From Syncephalis plumigaleata (lineage: Eukaryota; Zoopagomycota; Zoopagomycetes; Zoopagales; Piptocephalidaceae), in contig JAIXMF010000036.1 in NCBI GenBank assembly GCA_025201365.1, positions 1 to 64,000 on the forward strand: a DNA stretch of 64,000 nt. Direction: 5' to 3'. Position 1 is the stretch's first letter; every line of letters starts with the position of its first letter. This document shows positions 36,248 through 46,328 of this stretch, one piece after another. Under the pieces are notes generated by a model that was given only the letters and a program-made list of their open reading frames with translations, was not told the DNA's origin and did not search any database. The position numbers and the translations under genes are program-made.

Positions 36248-38909
36248 ATGGCTAATAGGAGTGACGCAGTTCAGTTGTACGCGGATATGGACACGTCTAT
36301 TGCGGACGGTGACTATAGCCGTGTATTAGAGTGTTGCGATCAACGTAGGTTAAAGCGTAGTGAAGAAAACAGTTGATCCGCTACATCTACCTGTTATGCT
36401 GACTACTAACGAATACATACTGTGTCATAGTGCTGAAGCTAGATTCGCAGGATACTGACGCATTACGAGCCAAGCTAGTGACGCTGATCCGGCTGGATCG
36501 TTATCATGAGGCGCTCAAGTTCCTTGACATTGGCATGCCACCAGCTATGGCACGTGAACGTGTGTTCGAGCGTGCTTACTGTCTATATCGACTGGAGAGA
36601 CTGGCCGATGTCGAGGCATTATTCAAGACTGTCGATGTTACAACATCGCTGCAACTTACCCATTTGAAGGCGCAAGTAGTAAGTCATCCATATGGCATCA
36701 AGGCATATTGATTGCTTATAACGATTTGTTATTACATATAGGCGTATAAAATGGAGGATTTCCCCGCTGCAATTAAGCTGTACACCATACTGGTGGATAA
36801 CACGGAAAAGGTACTTGTACATTGACTAAATACTGATACTATTACTGTATACACGTATTGCTAACATAACATACTTGCAATGCAGGACAATCCCAATTAC
36901 TCCGACTTAATCGCCAACTTAATTGCTGCCAAGGCTGCTGCTTCAGTCTCAGGAGCTAAATTAAATCAAAAGGTAGTGGTCCATCGCGTCATTGATCAAT
37001 ATAATGCTAATGCATTCTAACATTTGATCTATACTAGCAATTGCAAGTAAAGCCCAACGAACTGGAAACATACGATCAGTTGTACAATGCGGCCACACTT
37101 TCCATCGCCAGTGGTCATTTAGTTGCTGCCGAAACACTTCTCCGTAAAGCATCCGGTAAGTGAATGGCAAGCATGTTTGTATTCTAGATTTATTTACAAT
37201 TGCAAAGAGGTGTGTCGTAATTCGCTACTTGAGCAGGAGTACACTGAAGAGGAGATTCAAGAGGAGTTGGTGACGATCATGGCGCAGTTGGCCTATGTGG
37301 ACCAGCTAATTGGCAAATCGTCCGAGGCGCACACCATTCAGCAGAAGATATTAGAAGCAAAGTAATTTAATATGATCATTTATGATGAGCAATCCTGACC
37401 GATTCCTAATAGACTAGGCGAGAAGACCGTGTTGGCAGTTGTGGCAAACAACGATGTAGCGCTACAGCAGCCAAAATCCAAAGAATTATACTGGTTCCTT
37501 CGTCGTTTGCAACTCGCCAGCAATTCGAAGATTGAGCGTAAGCTATTATTCTCGCAACGTCGTCAAATGGCGGCAAATCGTGCTATCATGCAGTTATGGC
37601 TAAAGAATGTAAGTAACCGACTAAATTGATAATAGGATACACAAACTAACTAACTAACTAATAACGATAATACTAATAAATAGTATAAATCAGCACGTAA
37701 TATGGCCAAACGATTAAGGTCTCATCAACCTAATTGGTCCATTCCCTACTTGATATCGGCGGCAGTGCCGTATTATCAAGGCAAGAAAAGTCGAGCAGTA
37801 GATGAACTATCAGTAAGTAAATTATGGCTATTTCTATAATATACGCTAATTGCACTGCCATTATAGAATATGTTGGCGCAGAATAGCTCATTATTGGAAG
37901 TGCGTGCTGTGTTGGCACGACTGGCCATAGACTCGGGCGATATTAGCAAAGCTATCGAACTGAGCAAGGGATGTCAGTTGGATCCTACGCAGAGTGACGT
38001 ATCTTTATTGGAGATTATGACTAGCGTTTATGAGAGTATCGATCAGTCGAATACAGCGGACGAGTTGCTAAGCGAGGCCATTAAGCATAGCGAACAACAG
38101 AAGGAAGTGCTGGTAAGATTAGAGTATAGCTACTCATCTAAGTTAACTCAATATATATATATATATTATACGTGATTTAGCGAGAGCATCATCTACGTAG
38201 ACTAAGAGGTGCTTTCTACTTGCGAAATGGAATGGGCGACAAGGCCGTGCAAGACTACACTGTATTGGTCAAGGCTAATCCGGATGACAAAGAAGTCTTG
38301 GTTGATTTGGTGGAAGCTTGCGCGGGTGACAAGCCAGAACTAGCCAGGGATTACGTAGGCACGCTGGCCACCCCTCCTGTTCGCTCCGGACAAGTATCAA
38401 ATGCCGAACTAGCCACACTTGAAGCATCGGCACCAGGATTGAAACGGTCTAATGACAAGCCAGCTGCACCATCGAAATCCACAAAGGTCGTTAGGAAAAA
38501 GCGCGCTAATCCACCGGCTAAGAATGTCAACCCGGATCAACCGCCTAATCCTGAACGTTGGCTACCCAAACGCGAGAGATCCGACTATAAGCCAAAGGGT
38601 CGCAAACGAGGAGCAGCCAGCAAATTGGCCACGGGACCACAAGGCCTTTCATTGCCGGGCAGTGGCGGTGGTGGTACGGGTAGTGCACGAATCGACGGCA
38701 AACGGTAAGTAGTAAGTATGCATAGATATTAATCAATTCTAATGCTGTCATTTGCTATCAATTATAGTCCCGCTACAAGTACCGATGCCGGTGAAGATAG
38801 CGGTGTCATTACTACAAAACCCACAGAGACTTCCTCTACTGCTGCCTCCACCAACAAATCTACAAGCAGCAAGAAGAAAAAGTCCGGTAAAGGCAAGGGT
38901 CGTAGATGA
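36248..38909 (+). CDS. SRP72: Signal recognition particle subunit SRP72
   Basis: About ten exons. Repeated TPR-like helices run through the body (VLKLDSQDTDALRAKLVTLI, RLDRYHEALKFLD, ANLIAAKAAAS, QLAYVDQLIGKSSEAHTIQ, LLEVRAVLARLAIDSGDIS). The diagnostic C-terminal RNA-binding signature is NPERWLPKRERSDYKPKGRK, followed by a basic Ser/Lys tail (SSKKKKSGKGKGRR). SRP72 pairs with SRP68 on SRP RNA to target ribosomes to the ER. The first intron has a GTAGGT donor. The start at 36248 (MANRSDAVQLYADMDTSIAD) joins in phase (CAA C|TG CTG AAG). Confidence 0.9.
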
Positions 38910-39844
38910 TTCTTACACACTACGTCATGCTTTGCCTCACTTGGCAGCTATATAATAAATGGATATACGTTTATTCAAGAATACTGTAAAATATGCATAT
39001 AGATTTTTTTTTCTTTTAATATTGCCGTAGCTTATTTTATTATAATAAACCAAATTGACAACATTCAAGTGAATGATCATATGAGATAAAATAAAGTACA
39101 GAGATATGATCGTTTGGGTTATTGAAATGAGTGGTTATCGAGAGTCGTTAGGCCGTGTATTATTATGTTGCGTGTTTAATGCTGTTGGTAGTGCATTATT
39201 GAATAACACTCTACCGTTATAAGCATTTCCACCTGACTCGAAAACAAAAAATATGCATATAGATATGAAATAATAATAATACTCGCTTCTTTTTCTTCAT
39301 CGTTTTTTAGCATACACCTTATCTTCTCCTTTCTTTTTCTTGTTAACGTCATCGTAAAACTCGTTCCTTTCTTTCTTCTTTAACCTAAATGCTACAGATC
39401 CGGTTGACCTTATTGATCTCTTTCTTCGTAGTTAGCTTGATGAATAATAAGGTAGATCAATGCATACATACGCGCTCTTTATGTCTACTACTTGAATGTA
39501 ATAGCATACTCATAGCCTCTAACGGTGCTAAACCGTTTCACGCGTCCTCTCTCTCTCTCTCTTTCCTTTAGCGTTGATAATAACGACTGTTTCGCGCGCT
39601 CTCTCCACTCGTGCCGTTACAGCGTCGTTTTACTAGTTTAATTGCTCGTAATTGACTGTATGCTAACATTAATTGACCATTAACAAGTAAGATCTTTGTA
39701 TATACTGTTCCTAACGATACCTGCGGCTATGTAGTATCGTACGCTACCGTTAACAAGCCTCAAGAGCCGTTAAAAATTGGTTTTGCGCGGAAATACAATA
39801 TTTTCACTTTTGTCATATACGTAGCAATTTTTTACATTCATTTT
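38910..39844. other. Intergenic between SRP72 and the LTR element
   Basis: Contains the truncated LINE tail at 39005-39247 (listed separately), a CT run at about 39547-39562, and otherwise AT-rich DNA with no supported gene. Its right end is the integration site of the Ty3/Gypsy element. The matching other side of that site is at 52687, next to tRNA-Thr. Confidence 0.5.
39005..39247 (-). mobile_element. 5'-truncated LINE tail with 17-bp target-site duplication
   Basis: AAAATATGCATATAGAT occurs at 38988-39004 and again at 39248-39264. Between them lies 243 bp that begins with a T run (the poly-A tail read in reverse). Next is TTGCCGTAGCTTATTTTATT, similar to the 3' end of the full LINE at 46209 onward (GGCCGTAGCCTAATTTTATT). 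This is the signature of a retrotransposed, 5'-truncated copy of the same or a related LINE. Confidence 0.65.
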
Positions 39845-40344
39845 TGTAACGCGGCAATTTGTTCTGCCTGAAATAATGTTACGATAGATTCGAGAGCTCG
39901 TGTTAAGATAAGACACTATGATAAGTTGAGAGAATTGTAGAGTAGAGGGTATTGTTCGATGAGTAAGTGTGTGATAAGATAATGTCTTTATTTCGTATAA
40001 ATGTAAGTACGCTTATATAGCTAGAACAGCTATGAATGTAAAGAGGTACCAGCAGTAGATGTGAGTTTGCTACAGCGCATCTTTGCCGAGTTAGTCGAAG
40101 ATGTACTAGTTCGCGTAGTACTTGTTGATGAGCGGGAAGCGTAGCATGGCGAATGCTACTTTATGTTGAATCGTCGGGTGGTTGTTGATTGTTTGTGTAA
40201 GGGAATAAGAGGCGAGTGGGTGATCGTTATAGATCCTGACGTAATAATGAGCAAGTGTATCATCACGTGATCAAATCTAGGTGGAGATTCGTTAAAGTGA
40301 GGAAATCCTACTGTGAAGTTCATATATCACAGGAGCGGATTACA
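39845..40344 (-). repeat. 3' LTR of the Ty3/Gypsy element
   Basis: 500 bp with TGTAA...TTACA ends. The full length is defined by comparison with the two separated parts of the other LTR (45005-45439 and the segment ending at 52686). Confidence 0.88.
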
Positions 40345-40372
40345 TGCCCACACAAATGCTTGACGTCCTCGT

Positions 40373-43300
40373 TCAAGGTTGTCGGAAGCGACGAAGAGTG
40401 GATCGTAGTTGGCTTGGTCGAACGACAGGTATCATTTGTTGATATTCGTGGTATGGTTTAAGTCTGTCGACGTGAACGATATCGAAACTCTTACCATCCG
40501 ATATAAGGTAAGTACCGGGGTGTAATAAACGAATGACTTTGTACGGTCCATCATACAAGTTAGTGAATTTTCCGCTTGATGATACCATTACCCGTAATAA
40601 AACCTCCGTATTTGGTTGGAAAGAACGCGGTTGAACCGTTCGATCGTAGCGAATCTTCTGACGTATCTGTGCAATTCGCGTATTCTCTTGAGCCACTTCT
40701 CGTAACTTCGGTAATTCGTACTGAATACTTTGTAAACGTTGATCGTATTCTTCTTCGGAATCAATGAAACTATTCGTATTCAACGTCCATACGGCTGGCG
40801 TTTTGAGCTCATAACCATATAACAAACGACTAGGGGTAAACTTCGTAGTAGCACTGGTCATGGTGCGAATAACTAATAAAGCTTTCCATAAATCTACATC
40901 CCATTGTAAATTGCCGTTAGTCAGTTTAGTTAGCTGCTCTTTCAATGTTCGATTTAACCGTTCTACTTGACCGTTCGCTTGTGGTCTATAAGCAGTAGTA
41001 GGAGTATGATGAATTCGTAAATACTTAAAGAATTCGTCGGCTAAATCGCTCGTGAAGTCGGCTCCTCGATCCGTAATTAACTGCTGAGGAACTCCATATA
41101 ATGCCACAACATCTTCTATTAAGAAACGAATGACCGTCTCAGTGGTGATATCCTTGGTAGCTCGAGCAATAGGCCATTTAGTGAAGTAATCGATAGCTGT
41201 CAAAATATATCGATTTCCGGACGTACTGATGGGGTTGATGGGTCCCATGGCGTCAACACCGAGTAATTGGAATGGATAACTGGAACTGATAGAATGCATA
41301 GGTTCCTGTCTAATGGCCGTCGTAGTATTTCGCTGGCATATGTCGCATCCTTTTACTACTTCTTTCACGACTTTGTATAAACCGATGCCGGCGAAACGCA
41401 TCTTCACACGTCTCCATGTATTTTCGACACCATTGTGTCCTTCATTATGTATCCTTGCTATTTCCTCGTGAGCGTTATGCTCATGTAATACTTCCTTTTC
41501 CTGATTATTGATAACTTGATACAATTTATCATCGATAACCTTATACTTTCCTGCGATTCTTCGTAATCGCTTTCTTTCAATTTCCGTGGCGTTGGTAGGA
41601 TAAACCATTTTGTTCACATAATCTCTAGTTGCGTTATAGAAGGTGAATGACATTGCAAATAGGTCGGTATGCTGTTCCATAGGAGCTGGATGTCGAGATA
41701 AGTAATCTGCCGGGTTTATCTTGCCTTTGATATGTTCGATGTCGTAGTCGTATTCCATTAACATTAATTGCCATCTAGCTAGTCGACCGGTGAGTGGTTC
41801 TGACGTCTTAAATAGCGATAATAATGCAGAGTGATCCGTTTTAAGCGTAAATCGTCGTCCATACAGGTAATGTCGGTAATGCTTTACAGCCCATATGACG
41901 GCGAGTCCTTCCAGATGGGTGGGACTATAATTGCTTTCGGCTTGACTGAGACTACGGCTAGCATAAGAAATAACAACTTCCTTCTGATCGGGCAACCGTT
42001 GTTGTAGGATTGCTCCAAGACCTCGTCCCGATCCATCTGTAGTTAAAACAAAAGGTAAGTTCCAATCTACAAATCGTAGAATAGGAGCGTTAGCGAGTTT
42101 GGATTGCAACGTTTGAAACGCTTCTATTTGATCTTCATCCCACGACCAGGGCGTATTCTTCCGCATTAATCGATTTAATGGGCGTGATATAGTTGCAAAG
42201 CCTTCCACAAAGCGTCTATAATAACTGGCCAGGCCCATAAATGATCTAACCGTCGTAACGTTAGTAGGCGGTTTAGCATGTATAATCGCATCGATTTTGT
42301 TCGGGGTGGGTGCTAAACCATGAGCTGAAATTCGAAAACCTAAATATTCCAGTCCTTGATATCCAATGAAGCATTTAGTGGGAGATAGTTGAAGTTGAAC
42401 TTTTCGGCATCTATCGAGGGCTATTTTTAGATGTTCCAAATGTTCGTCCACATTCTTCGAGTAAATAATAATGTCGTCAATGAATACTATGACGTTTTTC
42501 CATAACATATCAGCGAACACACGTTCCATCATGCGTTGATACGTTCCGGGGGCGTTTGCTAGACCGAAAGGCATAACTAAAAAGCGGTAAAAGCCTCCAC
42601 CAGGAATTGCAAAAGCTGTTTTGTCGCGATCGTCTTCCGTAGCCAAAGGGACTTGCCAATATCCAGAACGCGCATCGAGTGTTGAGTAAACTGATGATCC
42701 ACCTAAGGCGTCCATGATTTCGTCAATTAAAGGTAAGGGATACTTATCCTTTCTAGTGATTGCATTTAACTTTCGATAGTCGACACATAGACGTAGTCCA
42801 CCGTTCTTCTTTTGAATGGGCACAAGTGGAGCACACCAGGGTGATTGCGCTTCTTCGATTACGCCACTTTGCTTCATCTTCTCGATTTCTTCTTTGATTT
42901 GACGTAGCATTGCTTGTGGTACACGGTAAGGTCGAATTCTTACCGGCGAATGATCTCCTGTATCAATCGAGTGCGTTGCTGCGGTTGTACGTCCTAATTC
43001 CTCGATTTCCTCTGCGAAAACATCCTTAAAGTCGTCAACTACCGCTTGTAACTGGGCTCTGTCGTCTTCCGGTAACGGTTGATAAGCAGTGGTTGGTGTA
43101 GTGACTGCGAGTCCAAACAGATCGTCCGGGTCCATGATATCGAGATCTGCATCGTTTCCGGAATCGCTTTGACTGTTCACGGCAGTTACTCCTTCATTTT
43201 GTACACTGAAATGTTCGAATAAGGTTTCAATGCTGGCGGTATCCGTTGGAGGCGTGTCTGGAGCGGCAAATACGGGAGCGTCCTCTAATAGGGGGTCGAT

Positions 43301-44914
43301 ATCGTCGTACTGCTGCGTATTCATGGGAATTTCCATTGTTATACCATCCTTTCGATAAATTAACTTGTTTTGAATGATATCTGGTGTAATGGAATTTCTC
43401 TTCATCCAGTCGATACCTAGAATCAGTAGATGACCTGTTCTTTCGAATACAATGATATCCGCGGGTAAAGTGAGGGGTCCAATACTTATGGGTAAGTCTT
43501 TCACCATATGCCGGGGAGTATGTCGTTGTCCATCTGCGGTGACCAATACTCGATCAACGCGGTGTCTAGGTCGTATACCTAAGTGTGAGACCAACGCAGG
43601 GCTGATCACCGAGCTGGCAGCTCCAGTATCGATAATTGCCATTACTTCTATACCGTTGATGATTACACGTCGTCGAGCTGAAGTGTAATTGTGACCAATT
43701 TCATCATCAAGATTGTTGGCATCCATCTCACGTCGTAAAGCTCGTGCTAACTGTTGTCTGATTGCCGGTGATTGGTAAATCAGTTGTGCAATCGAGATAT
43801 TTGCTGGCGTCGAACGTAGTTGATCCTCAATCTTGTACGCATTTCTGTCTGTCTCCAAATTTAGATTAGGAGGCATTCGTGGTTGCCGGGGAACTCTTGC
43901 AGCCACATTTCCTTCTTTCGCTGCGGGGGCTTTCCTTCGTGGTACATCCTTCGCTTGTACCGTTGGTTGCGCAACGTGTGTTGTTGGTACCGTCTGTTCT
44001 TGGATATCCATTTCCATATCGGTAGCAACGGCTTTTCTAGCGTTCTTCCTTGTAGCGGGAATAGCTATATCTCGTTCTTTCCTCTTTCCTAAGGGGAACA
44101 AATCATCTTCATTAGCATCGTTATCTAATAGATTCAGATTTTCTCCTTGTCTCTGGGGACATTCTCGGGCCATATGTCCTTTGCCTTGACAATTGTAACA
44201 TCGTCTTTCGCTGAATGAACGCTCATTGTTTCGTTCCGTGGGCTTGCTCTTTTCTTGTACCATGGCTTGTATCATGTTGAGCGACATTTCTTGAAATCGC
44301 TCCATTAGACGTTCCATGCTGGTTTCGAGAGACTGACTCTTGCTTTCTTCGCTCTTGGTCCGACCAATTAACGCTGGTTGGTCGTAGGATGCCTTGATAC
44401 TTGGTAAGATATCCTGCGCTTCTAAATCAAGACTTTCTTCTCGCAGTAATAACTCCTTGGCTCGTCGGTATGTATTTGGACCTTCCTTTCGAAATTCACG
44501 CTTGTACTCCGGTCGAATAGCTTGAGCTAGTAATTCCAACTTGACCTCGTCGCTTGTAATTTCCGCACGCTTGATCAGGCTATCCAATGTGGTGAGTAGC
44601 TCGTCGATGGATTCTTCTTTTCCTTGACGATACGAGAAGAGCTGCCTAGTTGCATGATGTTTATAGCCAACGGTAACATATTTACTACGGAAGGCATTCT
44701 CGAATTCTTGCCAGGTCGTAGTCACTTCTTCGATGGATTCATACCATGCCTCGGCCGTCCCTTCTAAGCTGACTCCTGCCATTGCGATTGCTTGGTCGTC
44801 GAGCCAATTGTTTGCACGTTTGATCTTCTTGAATCGGCTCAGCCATTTCTCGGGGTCTTCACTCTTGCGTCCTCCGAAGGTAGGGGCTTCCATACATCCG
44901 ATCTTGCCGTCCAT
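40373..44914 (-). CDS. Gag-Pol polyprotein of the Ty3/Gypsy element
   Basis: A single 1513-residue frame encodes Gag and Pol together. In order: a retrotransposon gag domain, a CCHC zinc knuckle (CYNCQGKGHMAREC), an aspartic protease (IIDTGAASSVIS), reverse transcriptase (VMPFGLANAPGTYQRM, FIDDIIIYS), RNase H (LTTDGSGRGLGAIL), integrase with HHCC zinc finger (GCDICQRN) and catalytic core, and a GPY/F-type C-terminal module (YDGPYKVIRLL). The protein order PR-RT-RH-IN defines Ty3/Gypsy. The frame looks whole. Gag and Pol sit in one frame, so no frameshift is needed between them. Confidence 0.93.
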   Translation of the reverse strand: MDGKIGCMEAPTFGGRKSEDPEKWLSRFKKIKRANNWLDDQAIAMAGVSLEGTAEAWYESIEEVTTTWQEFENAFRSKYVTVGYKHHATRQLFSYRQGKEESIDELLTTLDSLIKRAEITSDEVKLELLAQAIRPEYKREFRKEGPNTYRRAKELLLREESLDLEAQDILPSIKASYDQPALIGRTKSEESKSQSLETSMERLMERFQEMSLNMIQAMVQEKSKPTERNNERSFSERRCYNCQGKGHMARECPQRQGENLNLLDNDANEDDLFPLGKRKERDIAIPATRKNARKAVATDMEMDIQEQTVPTTHVAQPTVQAKDVPRRKAPAAKEGNVAARVPRQPRMPPNLNLETDRNAYKIEDQLRSTPANISIAQLIYQSPAIRQQLARALRREMDANNLDDEIGHNYTSARRRVIINGIEVMAIIDTGAASSVISPALVSHLGIRPRHRVDRVLVTADGQRHTPRHMVKDLPISIGPLTLPADIIVFERTGHLLILGIDWMKRNSITPDIIQNKLIYRKDGITMEIPMNTQQYDDIDPLLEDAPVFAAPDTPPTDTASIETLFEHFSVQNEGVTAVNSQSDSGNDADLDIMDPDDLFGLAVTTPTTAYQPLPEDDRAQLQAVVDDFKDVFAEEIEELGRTTAATHSIDTGDHSPVRIRPYRVPQAMLRQIKEEIEKMKQSGVIEEAQSPWCAPLVPIQKKNGGLRLCVDYRKLNAITRKDKYPLPLIDEIMDALGGSSVYSTLDARSGYWQVPLATEDDRDKTAFAIPGGGFYRFLVMPFGLANAPGTYQRMMERVFADMLWKNVIVFIDDIIIYSKNVDEHLEHLKIALDRCRKVQLQLSPTKCFIGYQGLEYLGFRISAHGLAPTPNKIDAIIHAKPPTNVTTVRSFMGLASYYRRFVEGFATISRPLNRLMRKNTPWSWDEDQIEAFQTLQSKLANAPILRFVDWNLPFVLTTDGSGRGLGAILQQRLPDQKEVVISYASRSLSQAESNYSPTHLEGLAVIWAVKHYRHYLYGRRFTLKTDHSALLSLFKTSEPLTGRLARWQLMLMEYDYDIEHIKGKINPADYLSRHPAPMEQHTDLFAMSFTFYNATRDYVNKMVYPTNATEIERKRLRRIAGKYKVIDDKLYQVINNQEKEVLHEHNAHEEIARIHNEGHNGVENTWRRVKMRFAGIGLYKVVKEVVKGCDICQRNTTTAIRQEPMHSISSSYPFQLLGVDAMGPINPISTSGNRYILTAIDYFTKWPIARATKDITTETVIRFLIEDVVALYGVPQQLITDRGADFTSDLADEFFKYLRIHHTPTTAYRPQANGQVERLNRTLKEQLTKLTNGNLQWDVDLWKALLVIRTMTSATTKFTPSRLLYGYELKTPAVWTLNTNSFIDSEEEYDQRLQSIQYELPKLREVAQENTRIAQIRQKIRYDRTVQPRSFQPNTEVLLRVMVSSSGKFTNLYDGPYKVIRLLHPGTYLISDGKSFDIVHVDRLKPYHEYQQMIPVVRPSQLRSTLRRFRQP

Positions 44915-45004
44915 TGCGATACTTGATGTAGAAATGTAACTAAAATATGAAAAATAAATGTCTTAGTCTTAGCTAGAAGAACTCCCTGTAGTGAGCACCA
45001 AAAT

Positions 45005-45439
45005 TGTAACGCGGCAATTTGTTCTGCCTGAAATAATGTTACGATAGATTCGAGAGCTCGTGTTAAGATAAGACACTATGATAAGTTGAGAGAATTGTAG
45101 AGTAGAGGGTATTGTTCGATGAGTAAGTGTGTGATAAGATAATGTCTTTATTTCGTATAAATGTAAGTACGCTTATATAGCTAGAACAGCTATGAATGTA
45201 AAGAGGTACCAGCAGTAGATGTGAGTTTGCTACAGCGCATCTTTGCCGAGTTAGTCGAAGATGTACTAGTTCGCGTAGTACTTGTTGATGAGCGGGAAGC
45301 GTAGCATGGCGAATGCTACTTTATGTTGAATCGTCGGGTGGTTGTTGATTGTTTGTGTAAGGGAATAAGAGGCGAGTGGGTGATCGTTATAGATCCTGAC
45401 GTAATAATGAGCAAGTGTATCATCACGTGATCAAATCTA
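45005..45439 (-). repeat. 5' LTR of the Ty3/Gypsy element, first part
   Basis: 435 bp matching 39845-40279. The LTR is interrupted here by nested retroposons and its last 65 bp lie at about 52621-52686. Confidence 0.88.
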
Positions 45440-45758
45440 TTTTTTTTTTTTTTTTTCTTGTTAGAACATATTTGGCTACATGCCGTCTTTTATTATAAAT
45501 GAATTAAACAGGGTTATAATAACAAACAATTGACAAACAGCCCAATGCCCACGGAATGGAAATGTGTCTTGCGAGTGCAGACCACGGTTGTGTAGCAGAA
45601 AACCAACTAGCATATAGTCGGTAGGTTAATAAATGTCAACATTTCTGTTAACTAGTTAGAAATGATACCTTTTCCCTATGACGGGATTGGCAGGAATCGA
45701 ACCCAGGACCTATTCGTCCGAGAAATAGAGCGTAACCACTTGGCTACAACCCCATCCT
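45440..45758 (-). mobile_element. tRNA-derived SINE nested in the LTR
   Basis: A minus-strand unit of about 319 bp flanked by CACGTGATCAAATCTA on both sides (45424-45439, 45759-45774), a 16-bp target-site duplication. Its 5' head (45683-45756) is tRNA-like: acceptor ends GGGGTTG and CAATCCC, an A box around TAGCCAAGTGGTTA, and a B box GGTTCGATTCC. The anticodon loop is 9 nt long, so it is not a working tRNA. The 3' end shares about 155 bp with the next element and finishes CTAACAAG plus a poly-A tail (T run on the plus strand). Confidence 0.8.
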
Positions 45759-45774
45759 CACGTGATCAAATCTA

Positions 45775-46169
45775 TTTTTTTTTTTTCTTGTTAGAACATT
45801 TGGCTATACGCCTTCTTTATTATATCAAAGCATTAAACCAGATTTGTAATAAAAAATTAGTAGCACATAGCTAATGCCCACGGAGTGAAATGTGTATAGC
45901 AGAAAAAAAAAGAATCAAGTATCACACGGAGGCCAGCAATCATCGAAGAGCATTGCTTTGTAGATGTCACTACATGAGTGCTATTCATACAAATAACAAA
46001 CATATAGTGACATTAACGCGGCAAATACACGCTCAATTCGATGGCCACGCCTTTCTAGTGAGAACCCGCCAAATATTATGGATGTCATTTGTGACCACGA
46101 CCAAAGTCGCGACAAACGACGGCCAGGCATTACCCTAGGCCAGTTATATCCTTACTCATTAATTAAGAC
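45775..46169 (-). mobile_element. SINE-like retroposon with a different head, nested in the LTR
   Basis: About 395 bp, flanked by the same 16-bp duplication (45759-45774 and 46170-46185). Its 3' part, from TCCGTGGGCATT to TTCTAACAAG and the poly-A tail, matches the tRNA-derived SINE beside it. The 5' part (about 45910-46169) is unrelated to it and has no clear A or B box. It looks like a chimera of an unknown RNA with the same SINE tail, as produced by template switching during retrotransposition. Confidence 0.65.
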
Positions 46170-46328
46170 CACGTGATCAAATCTAGGTGGAGATTTTTTT
46201 TTTTTTTTATTATAATCCTGGGCCGTAGCCTAATTTTATTTAATAAAGAAGACATGGCACAAGATCGCGTAAATATACAATACAATAGTTGTAGTGGAAG
46301 TTAGGTAGGTGCTGGACATACGTGGCTG

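Noticed and set aside
45683-45756. tRNA gene on the minus strand
   Set aside because: The acceptor and T arm look good, but the anticodon loop has 9 nt. The sequence is also the head of a poly-A-tailed unit with a target duplication, so it is a SINE head.
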